Below are positions 1 through 6,189 of a stretch of 13,001 bases of DNA, one piece after another. The DNA is taken from assembly GCA_036494715.1 (NCBI GenBank), contig DASXNY010000140.1, positions 1-13,001 on the forward strand. Reading direction: 5' to 3'. Each line of letters opens with the position of its first letter. Within the stretch, counting starts at the first letter, position 1. A program made the position numbers and the translations under genes. Source of the DNA: JAICJR01 sp036494715 (GTDB lineage: Bacteria; Actinomycetota; Thermoleophilia; Solirubrobacterales; Thermoleophilaceae). Under the pieces are notes generated by a model that had not been told where the DNA came from, did not search any database, and worked only from the letters and a program-made list of their open reading frames with translations.

Positions 1-34
1 CCTTGACGAAGGGGGCGCGTTCGTTCTGCTCCAT
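1..34 (-). CDS. 5' end of an unidentified gene running off the left edge
   Basis: On the minus strand an ATG at 34-32 opens a frame reading MEQNERAPFVK before the window ends. A GGAG lies 8 nt upstream of the ATG, within CTCCGGAGTTGCACTG, which is a normal ribosome binding site and spacing for this genome. Eleven residues are too few to name a family. The gene would be divergent from the SRPBCC gene at 156, with about 120 bp between them for both promoters. It could be a chance ATG. Confidence 0.45.
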   Translation of the reverse strand, partial: MEQNERAPFVK

Positions 35-155
35 CAGTGCAACTCCGGAGCGAGCATCGCATACGGTCGGGAGGGCACCGGCAGGCGTCTCAGTCAGGAT
101 GTAGTTTGGCCGACGACCCGACGCAACGGCAATTGATGAACGCAGGGCACACGCG

Positions 156-623
156 ATGACGGTCAGATCCGAGAGGCGCGTAACAATCACCAGCAGCGTC
201 CCTGAAGTGTGGGCGTACGTCTGCGACGTCGGACGCTGGCCGGAGTGGGCGCCAACGGTTCGCGAATGTTGGGTTGCCGGAGGGGCTTCGCTTCAGCCCG
301 GCTCGCGGGTGGAACAGCGGGCGAAGGTGATATTCGGGTTGACTCGCTACCGGGCCCAGAACGTGACCGCGGTCGAGGCGCCCCGCCGCTTGGCGTTCGC
401 TGGGCCGATGGGCACTTCCGCGGCGCGCTGGGGAATGGAGCTCGAGCCGATGGACGACTGGCAGACCGACGCCAAGATGTGGGTTGAGGTCGACCTCAAG
501 AGCCTCATGCGCGCGATCCCCGGCCGCGTTCTCAAAGGCAGGATTCGGCGCGTAATGGATCGCGAGCTGGCGGCGATGAAGGCTGCGGTCGAGTCCGCTA
601 CGCCGGGCGGCTCGGATTCCTAG
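156..623 (+). CDS. SRPBCC (polyketide cyclase/START-like) family protein
   Basis: This 155-residue protein has the features of a single-domain SRPBCC protein. After the first strand comes the N-terminal helical signature VWAYVCDVGRWPEWAPTV (about residues 18-35). Then follow alternating strands (VEQRAKVIFG, TAVEAPRRLAFAG, RWGMELEPM) and a long basic C-terminal helix from about 123 to 147. The family folds as a helix-grip cup around a hydrophobic ligand; members act as lipid or polyketide binders, cyclases or chaperones. Nothing here fixes the ligand. No signal peptide or TM segment is seen, so it is probably cytoplasmic. The ATG is preceded by a weak CAGGG about 9 nt upstream. The gene converges on the methyltransferase, with 41 bp between the stop codons. 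The family call is firm; the function is unknown. Confidence 0.85.
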   Translation: MTVRSERRVTITSSVPEVWAYVCDVGRWPEWAPTVRECWVAGGASLQPGSRVEQRAKVIFGLTRYRAQNVTAVEAPRRLAFAGPMGTSAARWGMELEPMDDWQTDAKMWVEVDLKSLMRAIPGRVLKGRIRRVMDRELAAMKAAVESATPGGSDS

Positions 624-664
624 GTCGGGTCGGCGCCGTAACGCAGCCGCTCAACTTCCGCTGC

Positions 665-1375
665 TCACTCATGGCCGCTCTCCCGCGCTTGTTCATCGAC
701 GGTCCTAGGGCCGCGGGACCCGGCAGCGAGGAACGCGGTCCCGAAGAACAACTCCGTCCAGGAGAGATCGGTCAACCGATCCTGCATAGCCGCGCGAATC
801 GCTTCCCACGGACGGCGCACGAGCCACTCCTCTATGGAGGCGAACGGCCGCACAGTCGCGATTCCGAGGTGGACTAGCCACCGAGGCGCGTTGCCGGGAA
901 CCTTGAGATCCAGCACGACCCAGCGCCCACCGCGGGTGAGGGCCTCGGCGCCGTGGGCGATGACCTCTCCGCAGTCAGGCACCTGAGTCAGGGCGTATGT
1001 GGACAGGATCGCGTCGACCTCGGTTGGGAAGTCGAACTCAGCCGCGTCGGCTTGCACGAGGCTGATGTTGCTCCAGCCGTTGGTCTCTATCCGATGCTGA
1101 GCTTGGGCGAGCATCGCGTCGGTCAGATCGACGCCAACGATCCGGCCGGCGGGACCGATCACCTGCTCGATCAGCGAAAAGTTCAGACCGGTGCCGCAGG
1201 CGATCTCGAGGACTGTGTCACCTGGGCGAAGCCCGAGTGCTTGTACGGCCCGGAGGCGTTGGGCCCGCTGCGGGTAGCCGGGCGCGGGGTAGAACCGGGA
1301 GGTGATGTCGTAGTGCTTCGCCTTCTTGCGGTATGTCTCGATCAGGTGCTCTCGCGTACTGTCGCTCTGGCTCAC
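665..1375 (-). CDS. Class I SAM-dependent methyltransferase
   Basis: This 236-residue protein is a Rossmann-fold methyltransferase of the Methyltransf_11/25 or UbiE-like type. Motif I is VLEIACGTG (55-63). The acidic end of strand 2 is VGVDLTDAML (D83, for the SAM ribose hydroxyls), and motif II/III is VQADAAEFDF (D110). Motif post-I, DAILSTYALTQVPD (121-134), and GGRWVVLDLKVPG (149-161) follow in normal order. The N-terminal segment with YRKKAKHYDITSRFY resembles methyltransferases acting on quinones, phospholipids or small metabolites, but the substrate cannot be read from sequence. The start is GTG, supported by GAGGAG 7 nt upstream. The C-terminal segment after residue 180 is variable and ends in a charged tail. 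Its promoter region is occupied by a tRNA 3' fragment, which suggests that this gene is part of acquired DNA or lies at the end of it. Confidence 0.9.
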   Translation of the reverse strand: MSQSDSTREHLIETYRKKAKHYDITSRFYPAPGYPQRAQRLRAVQALGLRPGDTVLEIACGTGLNFSLIEQVIGPAGRIVGVDLTDAMLAQAQHRIETNGWSNISLVQADAAEFDFPTEVDAILSTYALTQVPDCGEVIAHGAEALTRGGRWVVLDLKVPGNAPRWLVHLGIATVRPFASIEEWLVRRPWEAIRAAMQDRLTDLSWTELFFGTAFLAAGSRGPRTVDEQARESGHE

Positions 1376-1402
1376 GGTGTGCTCCTCGATCTCGGTGGCG
1401 AG

Positions 1403-1435
1403 GGGTCATCGGTTCGAGTCCGATAGTCGGCTTCA
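1403..1435 (+). other. tRNA 3'-end fragment (possible attachment-site scar)
   Basis: On the plus strand the bases can be read as the last third of a tRNA. GGGTC (1403-1407) fits the variable loop. ATCGG (1408-1412) and CCGAT (1420-1424) form a perfect 5-bp T stem around the canonical 7-nt loop TTCGAGT (1413-1419). AGTCGGC (1425-1431) serves as the 3' half of the acceptor stem, T1432 as discriminator, and TCA stands in place of CCA. The upstream bases do not form an anticodon arm, and no GCCGACT that could be the acceptor's 5' half occurs within tRNA distance. So this is a fragment, not a tRNA gene. Integrative elements that target tRNA 3' ends leave such copies at their far end. By orientation, the element would lie to the left (towards position 1 and beyond) with the intact tRNA outside the window. 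The parent isoacceptor cannot be known without an anticodon. Confidence 0.7.
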
Positions 1436-1439
1436 GGCC

Positions 1440-1736
1440 CTATTCCGCACCGGCTGTCCACACAGCCGCCTCGCGCGCGACATGCAGTGGACCGTCGAGG
1501 AGCGGCAGCCACGAGCTGATTGCTGTCGACCGCACGGGGTCGTCGAACCACTCTCTGAGGTGGAGCTCGACGTCGCTGCCTTCGACGACGAAGACGACCT
1601 CATCGGGCGCGAGGAAAATGGACTGCCTATGGATTGCTGGATCGTCCAGCTCGCCCGCCGCGCCGGCTGAAGCGAGCTGCTCGGCGCGTTCCTGGGCTTC
1701 CGGCTTGAGCTTGGCGATGAGTGCTAAGCGCTCCAT
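1440..1736 (-). CDS. Hypothetical 98-residue protein, co-transcribed with the propeller lipoprotein
   Basis: This is a small soluble protein with no signal peptide or membrane segment. The pattern is strand (MERLALIAKLKP), helix (EAQERAEQLASAG), strand (HRQSIFLAPDEVVFVVEG), helix (DVELHLREWFDD) and a C-terminal segment ending PLHVAREAAVW. That order fits a ferredoxin-like/dimeric alpha-beta barrel fold as in small monooxygenase-like or EthD-like proteins, but this is inferred from pattern only. The ATG at 1736 has a strong CGGAGG 5 nt upstream. It follows the propeller-cupredoxin gene by 20 bp on the same strand, so the two are almost certainly one operon. The stop codon sits 4 bp from the tRNA fragment. 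Third codon positions are G/C rich. The gene is very likely real; the function is unknown. Confidence 0.75.
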   Translation of the reverse strand: MERLALIAKLKPEAQERAEQLASAGAAGELDDPAIHRQSIFLAPDEVVFVVEGSDVELHLREWFDDPVRSTAISSWLPLLDGPLHVAREAAVWTAGAE

Positions 1737-1756
1737 GTCGCCTCCGATCGGTATTC

Positions 1757-3736
1757 CTACTTGACGGTCAACGTGCCTTGCATGCCTGCCTGACGGTGGC
1801 CTGGCACGGAGCAGTAGTAGGTGTAGGTACCCGGCTTCAGCGTAGTGCTGAAGCTCTTGCTCCCGCCGTCGAAGGTCGGCGTCTTGCCGAGGACCTTGTT
1901 CGACGAGTTGATCAGCACCACGTTGTGGGCCAGGGCGGAGTTGTTGGTGAACTTCATCGTCACCCTGCCGGCCTTGGCGGAGAGCTTGTTCGTGTCGAAC
2001 TTCAGGTTGTTGCCCTGAGGCGACAGGTTCAGGGAGCTGGCGCTGTTGGGCGAACCTCCGCCGCCTCCGCTCTTGGGCTTCGCTGGGGTGCGCTGCGTCG
2101 TCGGGAGCTTGCCGGTCGCTCCGAGGCGATACGCAATGATCAGCGCCTTCTGGCCGTGGCCGCTCGGGAAGCTGGCCGCCGTGATGAGGGTGTCCCCGCT
2201 GACGATGACCGGTGCGTTGGTGCCGGCCGACAGCTTCGTGCTCCAGACCTGCTTGCCGGTGTCGGTATTGAAGCCGTGGAGCGTGCCATCGAAGGTGGTG
2301 GTGAAAACGACGTTGTTGGCGATGGTGGCGCCTCCGTAGGGTGAGGACTGCAGCTTGTCATCCCACTTGACTGCCCCGGTGGCCTCGTCGACCGCTACGA
2401 AGTCGCCCGTGCCCTTGTTCAGCGGCGCGAACGTGACGGCGCCGAAGGACTGCGCCTTGTAGACGGCGGGCAGGTTGTTGACGGCCGCGAACACCGTCGC
2501 CCCGTTCGAGGCGAGCTGCGACTCGATGCCACCCAGGTCTCCGGGCTCGATCGTCTCGGGGATGTGCAGCTTGGAGAAGTCGCCCTTCGCCGCTGCGAGG
2601 TGGTCGTTGTCATGGCCGTTGTGGACGCCCACCGGGCGCTTCCAGAGCAGCTTGCCAGTCTGCGCGTCGACGCCCACGAGGATTCCGGCCTTGCCGCCGT
2701 CGACGACGACCTGCTTGCCGTTGATGCTCGCGAGCAGCGGCGCGTTCTCGAGGTCCCAGTCGTAGATGTCGTGAGGCGTCAGCTGGTAGTGCCAGATCAG
2801 CTTGCCCGTGGTCGCGTTCAGCTTGACGATCGAGTTGGTGTAGAGATCGGGCCCGGGCCGGCTCGACCCCCACGGGAATTTCTTGGTCCCGGGGAACGGC
2901 GCGGGATTCGACACGCCGATGTAGAGGTTGCCCTGGTCGTCGAACGTCGGTGGGTACCAAAGGCCGCCACCGGAGTTGATGCTCTTGTGCTTCGCCGACC
3001 AGAGGTTCGTGGGGACCGTGTCCCACTTCCACTTCGTCGCTCCGTTCGAGGCGTCGAGTGCCCAGAGGATGCCTTGGCCGTTGCCGGCGTAGAAGTTCGT
3101 CGCGTTGCCCGGCACCGTCGAGACGTACACCGTCCCGTCCTTGAATCCGGGCGCCATGTCGATGCCCTCGTTGGCGTTGCGTGTGAGCTTCCTGGCCCAC
3201 AGCTGCTTGCCCGTCGAAGTCTGCAGCGCGAAGGCTGAGTCGGCCGTCGTCCCGTAGACGACCCCGTTGCCGACCGTGACGCCATTCGGGCCCACGCTCG
3301 TGGAGTTGTACTTGTGCGTCCAGAGGACCTTCCCGCTCCCGACGTCGATCGCCGCGACGTTGGACTCGAGGTCCTGCGTGTACATCACGCCGCTGACGAC
3401 GACCGGCGAGGCTACGTAAGTGCCGAACGTGCCGGCTGCGTTGATCGGCGACGTCCAGGCCACGCCAAGCGTCGAGGCGTTGGAGGCGTTGATCGGGCCG
3501 CCGACGTCGCGAGAGTTCTGCAGATCGCCTCCCGGCAGGGTCCAGCCAGTGGGGAGGGCGGCGCTCTTCGCCTTGTTCGCGGTTGTGCTGGTGTCGCTGC
3601 TGCTGCTGCCTCCGCACGCAACAACGACCAGGGCTGTCGCGAGCACCAAGCCGAATCCGGCCGCCCGCCGAACGTGGGCTCCCTTGATCGGCGCATCTTC
3701 GGGTCGATTCTGGGGGGCGGGGGTCGTGCGTGCCAT
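1757..3736 (-). CDS. PQQ-type beta-propeller lipoprotein fused to a C-terminal blue-copper (cupredoxin) domain
   Basis: This 659-residue protein starts at ATG 3736, which has AAGGGA about 7 nt upstream; the open frame further upstream lacks coding character. Residues 22-41 form a lipoprotein signal (VVVA before Cys41), followed by a Ser/Thr linker. Residues 62-540 hold repeated propeller blades with the tryptophan-docking signature (GSGKVLW, STGKQLW, TTGKLIW, TGKLLW, TGAVKW, DTGKQVW). YIGVSNPAPFPG (272-283) matches the NPAP loop that supplies a calcium-binding Asn in quinoprotein alcohol dehydrogenases. TPHDIYDWD (320-328) matches the loop holding the catalytic Asp. A GGGGG linker (557-561) leads to a cupredoxin domain with all four type-1 ligands: His604, Cys642, His647 and Met652. 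The vicinal cysteine pair and the GAExGVRG loop of methanol dehydrogenase are absent; the only cysteines are the lipid anchor and the copper ligand. It likely oxidises an unknown substrate outside the membrane and hands electrons to copper. A non-catalytic propeller is possible. Confidence 0.88.
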   Translation of the reverse strand: MARTTPAPQNRPEDAPIKGAHVRRAAGFGLVLATALVVVACGGSSSSDTSTTANKAKSAALPTGWTLPGGDLQNSRDVGGPINASNASTLGVAWTSPINAAGTFGTYVASPVVVSGVMYTQDLESNVAAIDVGSGKVLWTHKYNSTSVGPNGVTVGNGVVYGTTADSAFALQTSTGKQLWARKLTRNANEGIDMAPGFKDGTVYVSTVPGNATNFYAGNGQGILWALDASNGATKWKWDTVPTNLWSAKHKSINSGGGLWYPPTFDDQGNLYIGVSNPAPFPGTKKFPWGSSRPGPDLYTNSIVKLNATTGKLIWHYQLTPHDIYDWDLENAPLLASINGKQVVVDGGKAGILVGVDAQTGKLLWKRPVGVHNGHDNDHLAAAKGDFSKLHIPETIEPGDLGGIESQLASNGATVFAAVNNLPAVYKAQSFGAVTFAPLNKGTGDFVAVDEATGAVKWDDKLQSSPYGGATIANNVVFTTTFDGTLHGFNTDTGKQVWSTKLSAGTNAPVIVSGDTLITAASFPSGHGQKALIIAYRLGATGKLPTTQRTPAKPKSGGGGGSPNSASSLNLSPQGNNLKFDTNKLSAKAGRVTMKFTNNSALAHNVVLINSSNKVLGKTPTFDGGSKSFSTTLKPGTYTYYCSVPGHRQAGMQGTLTVK

Positions 3737-3753
3737 CGTGTTTCCCTTCGGCT

Positions 3754-3777
3754 CGGGTGCTCCTGGTGGGGGACCCG
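3754..3777 (-). promoter_or_regulatory. Imperfect hairpin in the leader of the propeller-cupredoxin gene
   Basis: CGGGT (3754-3758) and ACCCG (3773-3777) are complementary. Inside them, after a one-base mismatch, CTCC and GGGG pair partly around a TGGT loop. On the minus strand this lies just upstream of the AAGGGA ribosome binding site, so it would be in the 5' leader if transcription starts further upstream. Any effect on translation is inference; GC-rich DNA gives such stems by chance. Confidence 0.25.
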
Positions 3778-3833
3778 AAACGATCACGTTCGAACCGTCC
3801 CTTGTCATCGCCGCCAGCGACCATCTGCCTTCC

Positions 3834-3866
3834 CAGCTAGCGCCAGTCTTCGAATTGCAGCTAGCG
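3834..3866. promoter_or_regulatory. Direct repeat CAGCTAGCG x2 in a divergent intergenic region
   Basis: CAGCTAGCG occurs at 3834-3842 and again at 3858-3866, 24 bp apart, in the 219-bp gap between the propeller-cupredoxin gene (-) and the universal stress gene (+). A TTCGAA lies between the copies, and an 8-bp palindrome GTTCGAAC is at 3788-3795. Each copy contains the palindrome GCTAGC. A third GCTAGC context occurs upstream of the receiver gene. The spacing of about two helical turns would suit a dimeric regulator binding both sites. No regulator is identified, and chance is not excluded. Confidence 0.35.
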
Positions 3867-3955
3867 GGGGCCGCAAATGGACGGTGGCCGTGCAGACAGG
3901 GCGGTCGCGCAGCGGGATGCTCGCCCCAGACAGTCGCTTCCAGCGAGGGGGCATC

Positions 3956-4426
3956 ATGTTTCACAACATCCTGGTAGCCGTCGATGGGTCACCGCACGCG
4001 GACCAGGCGCTGACGGACGCCATCGATCTCGCCGAGAGCGAGCACTCCCGGCTGACGCTGATTACCGGCGTACCTCAGGTGCCGTGGCCCGTCTACCTGT
4101 CGACTGGGTCAATGATCCCGAACCTGATCGCAGACGCCCGGGCCGAATCGGAGGCGATCCTCCGGCGTGCGCGAGACCGTGTGCCCCAAGACCTGTCCGT
4201 CACCACCTTCCTGACCGACCAGCCGATCGGGCCCGCGGTGATCCGCCAGATCAAAGCCGGCCACCACGACCTCGTCATGATGGGCTCGCGCGGACGCGGC
4301 GCGGTGCGCTCCGCCGTGCTCGGCAGCGTCAGCCAGTTCGTGCTTCACCACAGTCCCGTGCCCGTCCTCGTCCGCCACGCAGAGCCATCGTCGAAGGCGG
4401 AGGCACGGATCCCCGCGCCCGGGTAG
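3956..4426 (+). CDS. Universal stress protein (UspA family), ATP-binding type
   Basis: This 156-residue protein is a single Usp domain. It opens with FHNILVAVDGSPHADQAL (residues 2-19), the first strand and nucleotide-contacting Asp of the family. It ends with the ATP-binding motif G-2X-G-9X-G-S: Gly110, Gly113, Gly123 and Ser124, in MGSRGRGAVRSAVLGSVS. VPVLVR is the closing strand. Family members bind ATP, dimerise and help cells survive starvation, oxidative or respiratory stress; the exact role here is unknown. The ATG at 3956 has GAGGGG 5 nt upstream. A longer in-frame opening runs back across the intergenic region but has no Usp homology, so it is rejected. The gene is divergent from the propeller-cupredoxin gene and converges on the histidine kinase with 9 bp between them. 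The protein is probably cytoplasmic. Confidence 0.93.
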   Translation: MFHNILVAVDGSPHADQALTDAIDLAESEHSRLTLITGVPQVPWPVYLSTGSMIPNLIADARAESEAILRRARDRVPQDLSVTTFLTDQPIGPAVIRQIKAGHHDLVMMGSRGRGAVRSAVLGSVSQFVLHHSPVPVLVRHAEPSSKAEARIPAPG

Positions 4427-4434
4427 GAGCCCGG
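4419..4434. terminator. Short GC hairpin at a convergent gene junction
   Basis: CCGGG (4419-4423) and CCCGG (4430-4434) form a 5-bp stem with a 6-nt loop that includes the Usp stop codon. It lies between the converging Usp and histidine kinase genes, where a bidirectional terminator would be expected. No T tract follows on either strand. Support is positional and weak. Confidence 0.3.
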
Positions 4435-4435
4435 C

Positions 4436-6112
4436 TCAGGACTCGCCTTGTGGATGCCGGCCGAGCGGGAGCTCGACGGAGAGGGTTGTGCCCTCGCCCA
4501 GCGGGCTATCGAGCGTGATCTTGCCGCCGAGAGTCTCGACGCGGTCCTTGAGTCCGACGAGGCCGGAGCCGCGCGTCGGGTCGGCTCCGCCGGCGCCGTC
4601 GTCGCGAACCAAGAGCCGAACGACATCGTCGGTCGCCTCGACCTCGACGTGCACTGCCGATGCGCGGGCGTGCTTGGCCGCGTTTGTGAGCGCCTCGGAG
4701 ACGACGTAGTAGGTCGCCACCTCGACTCGCTCGGGCAGTCGCGACTCGGCTCGCACGTCGAGCGCCACAGGGGTTGGTGAGCGCCGGGCAAGGGTCTTCA
4801 GCGCCGGCCCGAGGCCACCCTCGGCCAGGATCGCGGGATGGATCCCGCGCGCGATCTCTCGCAACTCCTCCTGGACGTTGGCGAGCCCTTGGGCGACGCG
4901 CGACAACTCGCCGTCGAGCGCGCCGAGGCCTGGGGGAACGGTCGCCTGTGCCGCGCGCAGCTTCAGCCCGAGCAAGACAAGGCGCTGCTGCGCCCCGTCG
5001 TGGAGATCGCGTTCGATGCGCCGCCGGGTTTCGTCGGCGGCGGCGACGATCCGCGCGCGCGATGCGTCCAGCGCGGCGCGGCTCTCGGCGTTCGCGATAG
5101 CCGTCGCCAGAAGATCCGTGAAAGAGGCGAGCCGCGCTTCGGCGTCGCGCGGGAGGGGGTGCTCCGGCGTGGCGTTGGCCACCATCACACCCCAGAGGCG
5201 GTCCTCGACGATGACCGGGGTACCGACCGACGCCGACGAGCGGCGCTCGCGGGCGGCGGCACCGATCGGGCCGGAGGTCTCGGCCAGGTTGTCCAATCGG
5301 GCCGGACGGCCGGTTTCCGCGACGAGGGTGGGGACGTTGTTTCCCTCAAGGGGCCAACGGCTCCCGACCGGGAAGGGTTCGCCGGACCTGCTCCAGGCCG
5401 CGACCACCACCATCATCTGGTCGGACTCGTACCGGCCCATGCCCGCGTGATCGACTCGAAGCAGTTCCCCGACCTCCTCGGCCACCGCCGCGAACAACTC
5501 TCGCGGCGGCGCGCCGCGGGCTACGAGCGTGGCAACTCGCCGTAGCGCGGCCTGCTCCCCCGCGACCCGCGCCAGGTCTGCGCGGCTCTCGGCACTCGCG
5601 ATCGCTGCCCCGAGCAGCTCGGTGAACAAGGCAAGGCGCGGCTCGATGTCCGAAGGAAGGGATTCGTCCCGCATCGAGCCCGCCGTTATCACGCCCCAGA
5701 GGCGGTCCTCGACGACGATCGGCATCGCGACACCTGACCGGGTGCCCGACTCGCGGGCGGCGACGCCGATCGGGCCGGAGGCGTCGGCAAACGAGTCGAG
5801 CCGGGCGGGGCGACCGGTCTCAGAAACGATCGTGGCGAGGTTCTTGCCCCCGAGGGCAAACCGGGCCCCGGCTGGGCGCATGTCGTCCGCGTTGCCCCAG
5901 ACTGCAATGAAGGTCAGCGTCCCGTCTTGCTCATAGCGGCCCAGGTGCGCGAAGTCGACTGTCAGCAGCTGCCCGACCCACTCGATAAGTCCCGAGAACA
6001 GCTCCTCCGGGGGCGCCGCCCGTGCCACGAGCGTAGTTATTCGGTGCAGCGCGGCTTGCTGCTCGAGCAGCGCCACGAACTCGCGGCTCTGGGTCTCCAG
6101 CCGATCCGGCAT
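4436..6112 (-). CDS. Tandem-GAF sensor histidine kinase, NarL/DesK (HisKA_3) type
   Basis: This 558-residue protein has no TM segment and is probably cytoplasmic. A short helical start precedes GAF domain 1 (about 20-175) and GAF domain 2 (about 187-345). The two copies share ETGRPARLD, SGPIG-AARE and VEDRLWGV at an offset of 168 residues. The dimerisation/phosphoacceptor segment RRRIERDLHDGAQQRL carries His371. The HATPase domain has the N box EALTNAAKHA (Asn477), the G1 box DDGAGG (504-509) and the G2 region GSGLVGLKDR. The GAF domains would sense a small ligand, redox state or light through a cofactor that cannot be named. The ATG at 6112 is chosen because a longer reading would run into the divergent regulator gene; no clear ribosome binding site is seen, and a GTG about 15 codons upstream is an alternative. 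Its likely partner is the divergent NarL-type regulator 77 bp away. Confidence 0.9.
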   Translation of the reverse strand: MPDRLETQSREFVALLEQQAALHRITTLVARAAPPEELFSGLIEWVGQLLTVDFAHLGRYEQDGTLTFIAVWGNADDMRPAGARFALGGKNLATIVSETGRPARLDSFADASGPIGVAARESGTRSGVAMPIVVEDRLWGVITAGSMRDESLPSDIEPRLALFTELLGAAIASAESRADLARVAGEQAALRRVATLVARGAPPRELFAAVAEEVGELLRVDHAGMGRYESDQMMVVVAAWSRSGEPFPVGSRWPLEGNNVPTLVAETGRPARLDNLAETSGPIGAAARERRSSASVGTPVIVEDRLWGVMVANATPEHPLPRDAEARLASFTDLLATAIANAESRAALDASRARIVAAADETRRRIERDLHDGAQQRLVLLGLKLRAAQATVPPGLGALDGELSRVAQGLANVQEELREIARGIHPAILAEGGLGPALKTLARRSPTPVALDVRAESRLPERVEVATYYVVSEALTNAAKHARASAVHVEVEATDDVVRLLVRDDGAGGADPTRGSGLVGLKDRVETLGGKITLDSPLGEGTTLSVELPLGRHPQGES

Positions 6113-6176
6113 CACGTTGGGTGAACATGCAAGGGCGACCAGACGCCCAGGCGCGCTCACGTCGATGACGGTAACG

Positions 6177-6182
6177 GATAAT
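6177..6182 (+). promoter_or_regulatory. -10-like element suggesting leaderless expression of the response regulator
   Basis: GATAAT (6177-6182) is one mismatch from TATAAT and is AT-rich in otherwise GC-rich DNA. Only 7 nt separate it from the GTG at 6190. Transcription would then start at or next to the start codon, giving a leaderless mRNA, as is common in actinobacteria. The absence of a Shine-Dalgarno sequence before this GTG agrees. No good -35 hexamer is seen, so this remains a proposal. Confidence 0.4.
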
Positions 6183-6189
6183 CCTCGCA

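Noticed and set aside
1341..1435. Complete tRNA gene ending at the T-arm fragment
   Set aside because: No anticodon stem can be formed at the correct distance upstream of the T arm, and no GCCGACT acceptor half is present; the methyltransferase start and its ribosome binding site occupy that space.
2610..3824. 404-residue minus-strand frame overlapping the propeller gene
   Set aside because: Its composition is extremely Arg-rich and no motif is present; the overlapping frame encodes recognisable propeller blades.
3314..3955. Plus-strand extension upstream of the Usp domain, giving a 370-residue reading
   Set aside because: It runs antisense through the propeller gene and its promoter region, its sequence is Arg/Pro-rich as shadow frames are, and a strong GAGGGG-ATG at 3956 matches the family start.
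3737..3964. N-terminal extension of 76 residues on the propeller-cupredoxin protein
   Set aside because: The extension has no lipoprotein signal and lacks coding character, while the ATG at 3736 has AAGGGA at good spacing and starts directly before a normal lipoprotein signal.
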